Origin: Cristatella mucedo
Lineage: Eukaryota > Bryozoa > Phylactolaemata > Cristatellidae
Direction: 5' to 3'
Length of the DNA: 64,000 nt
NCBI GenBank assembly: GCA_009760855.2
Contig: WPIO01000020.1
Span: 2,731,501-2,795,500, forward strand
Positions 56,910 through 64,000 of the stretch are shown here, one piece after another. Positions within the stretch are counted from its first letter, which is position 1, and every line of letters starts with the position of its first letter. The position numbers were made by a program, and so were the translations under genes. The notes beneath the pieces were generated by a model, which worked only from the letters and a program-made list of their open reading frames with translations, was not told the DNA's origin and searched no databases.

Positions 56910-57391
56910 TGTGGTTTGGTCGCACAGCAGAGAGACAGCCGATGCCCAACACTGACAGTTTATTACTAACGCACGGAGCCGAAGAGCGCACGGCTCCCCT
57001 CGGCCCCTGCTCTCACACGACCCCTCTCCCCTGGTTGACTCCGATGACTCCTCGACCACAACGGTGCACCGGCCGACCCTGATGGTGAATCCACCATCTG
57101 GCCACCAGCTGGTCCATGCCACATCAAAGGCGGGGACCATAGCAGTGCACTGGCCGACCCTGATGGTGAATCCACCATCTGGCCACCAGCTGGTTACCGG
57201 CCTGTGTCCATACCACATCACAGGCGGACCACAGCTGTGCACCGGCCCCTCTCGGTGGTGCTTCTAACAGCTCACCAGTGGCTTATCAGACATACAATAC
57301 ATAAATACAAACTACACGCTCCCTTGACCTTACGGTCACAAGTCAGGAGCCGGCATACAATATATACATACATACGTCCATACGAACTACA
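56910..57391 (-). mobile_element. Solo LTR, 482 bp, with 5-bp target duplication
   Basis: Begins TGTGGTTTGG and ends GAACTACA, giving TGT..ACA termini. It is flanked by CTCTG on both sides (56905-56909, 57392-57396). The interrupted LINE-A sequence AATACTCTGGAGTCTCCC is intact in the 6.6-8.4 kb copy. On the minus strand an AATAAA (GTTAGTAATAAACTGTC) lies about 60 bp before the end, as expected for an LTR polyadenylation signal, hence the strand. Internal repeats are at 57064-57144 and 57145-57236. No internal retroviral genes are present. Confidence 0.9.
57064..57236. repeat. Tandem repeat inside the solo LTR (81 and 92 bp)
   Basis: Both units start GTGCAC(C/T)GGCCGACCCTG and share GATGGTGAATCCACCATCTG and GCCACCAGCTGGT. 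The second has extra bases. A third start (GTGCACCGGCCCC) follows at 57237. Confidence 0.88.
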
Positions 57392-58319
57392 CTCTGGAGT
57401 CTCCCACTGAGTTAGGGTCTGAAAAATTGCAGCAATACTGATCCCCAGGCGAGATGAGAGGCACTCGAGATGGACTTGACGATTGATAGTATCAAAAGCA
57501 GAAGGAAAAATGAGCAAAATAAGCAGAGACTCCACCCAAGTCTGCATTCCTAAGAAGGTTGTTGCACACTAGAAGCAATGCTGGCTCTGAGGAGTAATTA
57601 GCTCTTAAATCAGACAAGAACTTACTTGTTAGGTTTATAGTTTTGATATATTAGGTCATATGGTCAGCCACGACTCGTTCCTGTGGCTTTGATAGGAACG
57701 ATAGAAGGGAGACTTAGAGGTATTTGATTAATTTCTCTTTGTCTAGTGTTTCTTTCTTGAATAGTTGCCTGACTACAGCCTTTTTTGAAAGATGCTGGGA
57801 CATTTCCTGAGGCTGAAGACATATTTACGACATGCGTTATATTTGGCAGCAGCAGATATATACACAGTAGAAGCAGGACAGTGCGAATAGGGTCTAGAGG
57901 ATTAGTTGACTTCTTTGATTGGGATATGAACTTCAGGATGAGATCGCTTATGGCCTCATTGAATGTAGTTTCGGACAGCATGCAAATTAGTTTCATTCCA
58001 GCACATCATTTAACTTTCGATAAAAAAGGTGTATTCAGCATTTTGTGAATACATTATCCTTGTGGCATTCGAAAATGCATGTGATTGAAAGTTTGCTTCG
58101 TCACAAAAATAATTTATATTCAATGGCGACGACTTCAAGCTTCGTAATATCGCCGGCTTCAGGGCACTTAGTGAAAGAATGCATCAAGACACATATTCAG
58201 TTGTTAGAGTGTGTGTTATTCAGATAGCTATTAGCCATAATCGCAGGGAATTTTGTTCCACAAGCGCTAAACGAATCTCACCGATGAGAAGTTTATAAGA
58301 CTCTTAGCAGTCATCTTGT

Positions 58320-59080
58320 AAGCATAAATGTATGCCTGCATCTCCGTCTGCACCTCTACAAGGCCAAAAACTATGATGTTGTTACTCAAGAGAGTTACAT
58401 ATAGCGCACTCAAAGCCTGAGAGGCTTTTAGTAGGCATTTGGCACTCGATAGCCTCCATCTCTCGAAAAAGAGAAAGAGTGAGAAGCATAGCTGAGCCTG
58501 GAAAAGTGTTGAGGTAGTGAGTAGCACGGAGGTAGCCGCTCAGGAAGGCTGGAATGGATTTGCTGTAGTCCGTAGCGTGACAGTAGACGTCGGAGCGTCG
58601 TAAGAATTTTGGAAGAGAGTTCCACAGTCTAGGACCTGCAGAGCAGACGTTTTCGTCACTAACGCTCTTTAAGTTGAGGGATGGAACAACTAATGGATTG
58701 TCCGTAGAGGACCCGATGGCGTGAGGAGGCTGAAACTGGTGCAGTTGTTAGGCTGGCATGCTGAAACTACGTCGCGGCGGGCCTTCTGAGTACTTTACAA
58801 ACCACTTTAATCTGTAACCGCTGATCAACCAGCAACCGTCCAAGCTCTTTCAGCAAAAGACACGCAAAGTCAAACCTCTGGGATTAGTTAACTAGCCTTG
58901 TAGCAGTTTTCATTACCAGCTGCAGTGGCCCGGTGGCTTTTTTGATAGCCTAGACAAAACGAGATTGCAATAATCCAGCCAAGAATGAAGTGGAGAGCTA
59001 GCTGAACTATTTGCATGCCCTCGTGATAGAAAGTCCCTAATCTTAGATGGGGATCGGACGTGATGATTAGCTGTGAATGT
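58320..59080 (-). mobile_element. LINE-B copy
   Basis: Tail region with CTCCGTCTGCACCTC, 3' UTR block (GCGCACTCAAAGCCTGAGAG), then RT C-terminal part to CAGCTGCAGTGGCCCGGTGG and CAATAATCCAGCCAAGAATG. The last block recurs at 60610-60690. Confidence 0.75.
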
Positions 59081-59349
59081 GGTCTTCTTAAAGAAGCTTT
59101 CAAAATTTAGTCACCAGTCAAAATACGACACCTAAATTGCAACCGCATGGTGAGAGCAGCACTAAAAGATCACCTATTATTAGAAGAACAAATTATTGCA
59201 GTCCAGCCAAATTATTCGGGTGTCGTATGAGTAGTGGTAACGTTTTGTCTCGTTAAATTCAAGGAAATAGGCCGACATCCAGGATCGAATGTCTGCAAAG
59301 CAAATATTCAGTTTCTCTGGTGCTGCAGCAGATGCCGACAGTTTAAACG

Positions 59350-59910
59350 ACAAATAATAATAATAATACACTTGATAAAGCTCCCTCGGAGAATTCAATC
59401 TCTTTCTTGTCTTTACATTTGCTGCAAAGGGAAACGCGATTGAACGGTGAGTACTATCATGCTTGATAAACACTATGAACAACGTGGTTAGGAGTGACAT
59501 GCACAGGATCAGCATGCAAGTATGGTTAGTGGCAGCATGCACAGTGTCAGCAAGCATAAGCGCATGAAGGACGAATCACAGGGACCCACTAAATACTGTC
59601 CTAAATATGTGCTTTTAATTTCTTTTTAAATGTGGTCAAGTCAGGGGATGTTCTGACACAAGTCGGGAGGGAGTTCCAGGCTTTGGGAGCATACGAGGTA
59701 AATGCACGGTCTCCAAAGGATTTGAGGTTTGTACGAGGTATTGCTGAACTGTTAGATTCTGAAAAGCGGGTGGTACGATGCTTGGCCTGGCGGGAGAGTA
59801 GATCGGAGAGATGGACTGGAGCCAAAGAATGAAGTGACCTAAAAGAGAGCTACAAAACCTTGAAGTCGATCTGTTGCTTCACTGGTAGCCAGTGCAGGTC
59901 GACGAGAAGT
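59350..59910 (-). mobile_element. LINE-A 3' fragment
   Basis: ATT-type tail at 59357-59369, hairpin, 3' UTR, and C-terminal frame LLSRQAKHRTTRFSES, GDRAFTSYAPKAWNSLP and DLTTFKKKLKAH. It breaks off at about 59910. Confidence 0.88.
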
Positions 59911-59929
59911 ACAATGCAAATCGCCAGCA

Positions 59930-60720
59930 TGAAAGCGACCGCAGATTCTAATGGCCCGAGTAACTTTTTTCAAGAGGTCGAGTATAAATGAAAAAATAGA
60001 GGGCAAACCATCGCGTTACTCCAAGGTTTATTGATCTTGTGGATGAGACATGGCACCCGAAGCGATATGGATTGAACACGACAAGACGAGTACGATTTGA
60101 ACCACGCCGGTTCCTCATCTGCCAGACTGATCGTTGTTCCCAATCAGTCAAGTAGTATGCAATGATCAATCGTGTCGAAGGCAGTCGATGTATCTATATC
60201 CCTAGGGGAGCGACCTTTCCGTCATCGTTGCCGTGTAGGATGCCCTTGGTTATAATGAGAAGAGCAGTGTGGGCGAGTGGTTTCGAGTGAATCCCTACCA
60301 ACATTTTTCTGACAATACTAACTTTTGAAAGTGCGCTACAAGCTGCCAAGCGACAATTCTCTCAAGAATCGTTGAAGTAAAATAAAAAAGGAAAACCGCA
60401 CGATAGTTTTCTCGGTCCTCTTAATCTAACCAAGGCCATTCAAGTATCAGTCCAATGATGGCCAATTGGAAGGAATGGGTACAGCCATGTTTTCAGAGAG
60501 GCGTTAACAATCTCAGTTATGGCTGGGCTAAATTTGTGTGTCAGTGAAGACCAGAGAAGAGATGGCACGAGGTCTTCAGAAGACGAGCTCATTTTACTAG
60601 ACTTGTAACAGTTTTTACCACCAGCTGCAGTAGCCCGGTGGGGTTTCATGGTAGCCTAGCCAAAACGGAATTGCAACAATCCAGCCAAGAATGGCTGAAG
60701 AGTTTTTTAAATAATTAGCC
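59930..60720 (-). mobile_element. LINE-B reverse transcriptase fragments
   Basis: At 60170-59950 the minus strand reads YYLTDWEQRSVW and ends FFIYTRPLEKSYSG, the region around RT motif B of CR1/L2 elements (SYLTxRxQ..LFxIYTxPL). At about 60560-60440 HKFSPAITEIVNASLKTWLY matches RT motif 1. The C-terminal block CAGCTGCAGTAGCCCGGTGG lies at about 60622. The parts are out of normal order, so rearranged or from two copies. Confidence 0.6.
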
Positions 60721-63340
60721 AAGGTAGCCACGTCATACGTAATAGACCCGAAAAATCTCTAAAGGAAGGTAACCGGTCGCGATGCAATAACTGCTTTAGT
60801 CGGATGGGGCTTTATGGAGGCATGAGCGTTATCAATTTTTAGTGATACAAGCTGAATTATTCGGCCGTGCTGTTAATATCTATTGAAAGAAACCTCGCAA
60901 TGTTGGCTTGCAAATTGTTCACCATCTTATGATTCTGTTTTGGGTCTGGCTGACAGGAATTCAGTTTTCGAGTGTCGAAAATTCCCGGCTTTTCTAAGCA
61001 TCTGAATCGGACGAGAAAGAGGATGCTGCAATTGGCTAGACCGTCATCAGACTCAGACCTCCTAATCAGGTTTTTAAAAATGCGCTTAACGTGGCACATC
61101 CTTCGAAGTCATTTTGTGAATTGAAAGGAATCTTCACGACGCTGTGCACAAGCAGAATATGTGGGAACGTTCGCGTTAAGGGCACTCTTAAGTTTCATGT
61201 TCACAGCATCAGTGAGGGTATCGAGGCTGTCGGTCGAGTCTGGCTGCAAATCAAAAAGACCTGCCTTACGGATTTAAAGAATCTTAGAATTTTGAACATT
61301 TGCGATTGCGACTACATAAACCATATATATGAAGCACACAGTTTGATCCCAGTGGGTTTTGGGCGAGTCTTCTTTTTTAGAATTGTGTATGAAAGATGAA
61401 TAGGCTGGAATTCTGCACTTCAACATCTACAAGTTTTTTTCAGCAATAGCTTGTCTACGAAATAGCCTCTAAGTAAGGCCTTTAAGACCTTGACTGCCAC
61501 AATCAGCTTCAGCAGCTACCGGAAGAAGTTGTCAGACGGCTGCATAGAGGCTAGTATGACTGTAAAGTCAGTGTCATATGTGCGTGCTTCTTCTGCTGTT
61601 CTAATTAGCCGTGTGCCCGGTCACTAATCTATGCCTTACGTGCAACCTATGGTTAGGCAATCGACACAGCGAAGCCTACTCCTCACCTTGGCCAATAGTT
61701 AAGCCATTAACGAAGCGCTGCGTCAGGCCTCTAATGTAGGCCAGGAAGGATACTCTAACAGTTTACATGAATGAGGACTCACACAGCAGCCCACTCATAG
61801 TGGCGTGTCCAGGTGGAATGGCTGCCATTTTCCACGACTAACGTTTCGGTAGCGACTTGAATTGCCTCTAATAGATGGTCCTGGACCGTCAACAACGATT
61901 AAATCTTGTCCTATATTGACTCAGCATGCAACCGACGAGTACGTTTCTAGCAAATACAGTGGTCCGTGATACAAACTTTATTACTTGTGGGTCGTGCCCT
62001 CTACACAAAAATCGGACGAGTCTTGCTCTCCCGCCTGAAAATCATGGCTCTGGCGCTGTCTCCGCGACTGCGTATACCGAAAAGTCTCACCACGGATCTT
62101 GATTTTTTTTTCGAATCGTGCTATTCCCCTTACTGACCGCCAACACCAAAAGATAGAACGAAGGGAAAGAAGCAAAAAAGCTTGCAAACAATGCTTCACT
62201 GAATAATGTGTGTAGATGAGTTCAGTCTCCGTGCGACTGTAAGTGTGCTCAAGCAGATCTGGGTATGTAGGCTATGGGATGTTCGTTGTCGGATGCTGTC
62301 TAACCTTATTCGTTTCGGTAAAGAGCAGAGCTAACTAGTTTTTGGAGATACTGGCTTAAGTAGGATCACGCTTACGATCTAAAACAGAGCGTAAGATATT
62401 TTTATTCAACCTGCGACTGGTGCTATACAATTTGTGGCAATGGGTGAGGTCAAAGAACCACACGCTGAATACAATTGGTTCGGACAGTATCTGGAGGTAC
62501 GCGCAAGGTGCTGATGGGTACGAAGGGGAGACAACTCATTTATTTCACGTGCGGATAACAAAACTATACAAATGCACAGCAATGTGAGGCCAATTAAGAG
62601 CTTGCAGCAGGCAATGTCGCTCACCGTAACCGGCTAAAGCTATTTTGCAACAACGTAAAGAAATTTTTTAAATCATCTGAAATTTACTTCTGGCATTCAC
62701 TTTTTGACCCGTATGATAATCTAAAATAAATCTTTTCCTTTTGTTTGTCCGGGTCACCATTCCGTTTAGTTTTCGTTGCTACCCCATTGTGCTGTTCATA
62801 ACTAATATTCTCCACATTGTAAAGATACCTGAACATGGCCGCTGTAAGTACACTTGGAATTTTGGGCCCACAATAGGTAGTATTAGGTATTACATTTATA
62901 TTTATATTTTATATATTTAATTTTCATGTTAGGTATTAGGTAGATTGAAGCCTCCGGGATTGCTACACAAATTCCACAACGTAGCAGCAATGAATATTTG
63001 TACCGTATGCAGTGAGTAGAATTCTGCTAGCTCATTTGGTTTCTCTGCCTGGCTTTTTGAAGACCAAAAGTACCGAAAAGCCGCTGCACAGACACTTACG
63101 TAGCTTCATATAAAGCAGCCAGCTGGATCTAAGCACGATCAGATAACGAGAAAGCAGCAGTCAGTTATTAGCAATGCTGAGAACACTGCTTAGCTGTACC
63201 CTAAGCTGGCTCATTATTAACGGGAGTGTAGTGAGGGAAATTGCTACTGTTAACCTAGAATATTTCGATAGTGATAGGTTGACCACACTAGCACAATTAC
63301 ATGCAATGTGATATAACGTAAACCTCTCCGCCAGTACCTC
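60721..63340. other. Flanking sequence, mostly unassigned
   Basis: An AT-rich stretch with TATTAGGTATTA direct repeats lies at about 62875-62942 (TATTAGGTATTACATTTATA and TGTTAGGTATTAGGTAG). No gene was recognised on either strand. Confidence 0.4.
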
Positions 63341-63359
63341 TCCGCAGAGCAACAAGCAC

Positions 63360-64000
63360 TAAGCGGATGTTGCGTAGTAGAGTTTTCTATAGCGCACTCG
63401 AAGCCTAAGCTTCTGTCGGTACACATGCGGTAGCCGGCAGACTTTACCTCGTGAAAACAAGAAAAAGCGAGAACCGTGAGTAAGTCAGCAAGGCAGCCGA
63501 GGAAGTAGGTAACAGGGAAGTAGCTGTTCAGGCGACTGGAAAGGATAATTCACATTCAGCAGCAGGATAATGTTTGTCGTTTCGTAAGAAATGTATGCCG
63601 TGTTGAAAGATCAGTGTACAGCCATCGGAAGAGCCGATGTATCGCATGGGATCCCAGAATTACAATTTTTATATGAGAGAGCATGAAACTGGCTGCTGGT
63701 AGCATGCAAGCTAGCCGTGACTGAGGATGTGAGGTACTGAGTGGTCATTCTGTAGCACTTTCCTGGCCTTGGCTGAATTTTAGCGCGAAAAAGAGCTGTT
63801 TGGAGGCGGGCTAGAAATCTTTGTCCTGGAGCAGTGAGCCAGAGAGGAGCGTCAGTGCGGTTAGAGAGCAAGAGCTTAAGAGCAAGCCAGGAAGCTCTGA
63901 GACCAGCGGGGGCGATTCGGCCTTTAGAATTGGTCCGATACCCGCGGGAGCTGCTGATTGATGTTGGCTGGCCAGTCAACCTCCGCCATCACTCTGTCCA
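63360..64000 (-). mobile_element. LINE-B copy, running off the window
   Basis: Contains the 3' UTR block (TATAGCGCACTCGAAGCCTA, GTACACATGCGGTAGCC) and upstream sequence related to the 58.3-kb copy. The coding part to 64000 (ASWLALKLLLSNRTDAPLWL) is only loosely similar and may be a divergent subfamily. Confidence 0.55.

Larger units (their letters stand above)
55200..58020 (-). mobile_element. LINE-A copy interrupted by a LINE-B and a solo LTR
   Basis: Removing 55921-56373 (LINE-B) and 56910-57391 plus one target copy (LTR) joins three pieces into one 5'-truncated LINE-A. It has early RT at 57990-57660 (PASFKKGCSQATIQE), motif A region at about 57540 (DTINRQVHLECLSSRLGI), YADDNQLYLCFG at about 56740, C-terminal region at 55900-55480 and a 3' tail at about 55205. 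Many stops are present. Confidence 0.85.

Overview
The window reads as repeat-rich genomic DNA from an invertebrate animal. It has long introns with GT..AG boundaries, no operon structure, abundant microsatellites, degenerate CR1/L2-type LINEs, two tRNA-headed SINE families and a solo LTR. I cannot name the phylum from sequence alone.

The one host gene I can build is on the minus strand and fills most of the window. It encodes a ZIP zinc/metal transporter of the LIV-1 subfamily (SLC39A, most like ZIP4/ZIP12). Eleven exons can be placed, and the ten downstream ones join in exact reading phase across nine introns: 41010-41205, 39941-40032, 29090-29201, 28111-28242, 11371-11570, 6076-6259, 5532-5701, 1965-2070, 1730-1797 and 1221-1319. 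In order they encode a cysteine-marked extracellular helix-rich region, a histidine-rich linker, the PAL-motif domain (CPALLQQ), TM I-II with HLIP, TM III, and the start of a His-rich cytosolic loop. TM IV onward, with the metal-site HNxxD/HExPHE helices, lies beyond position 1. The signal-peptide exon lies near 45.1-45.4 kb.

That first exon and its upstream DNA are duplicated in tandem: copy A at about 45.13-47.33 kb and copy B at about 48.34-50.38 kb. Copy B keeps an open frame from the signal peptide into the next conserved segment but is cut off inside the exon. Copy A connects to the downstream gene but carries an 11-bp net insertion that breaks the frame. Either the gene is damaged or the assembly has mixed alleles here. 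A 10-bp-unit minisatellite and a short dispersed element separate the copies.

The introns are a transposon graveyard. LINE family A (CR1/L2-like RT, an ATT-repeat tail preceded by a GCGC-flanked hairpin) has many 5'-truncated copies at about 2.8-3.8, 6.6-8.4, 9.4-10.1, 12.7-12.9, 18-20.7, 21.5-27.4, 28.3-28.8, 43.6-44.3, 52.8-53.3, 55.2-58.0 and 59.3-59.9 kb. LINE family B (another CR1/L2-like element with a TACATT tail) is at 4.1-4.5, 36.4-36.8, 51.3-52.4, 55.9-56.4, 58.3-59.1, 59.9-60.7 and 63.4-64.0 kb. SINE-A carries a tail like that of LINE-A; SINE-B has its own conserved body. Several nested insertions can be read base by base, including a 482-bp solo LTR with a 5-bp target duplication at 56.9-57.4 kb and a 40-bp LINE tail insertion with a 5-bp duplication at 26.24 kb. 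A GC-rich island at 30.7-31.8 kb and a few unassigned reading frames remain unexplained.
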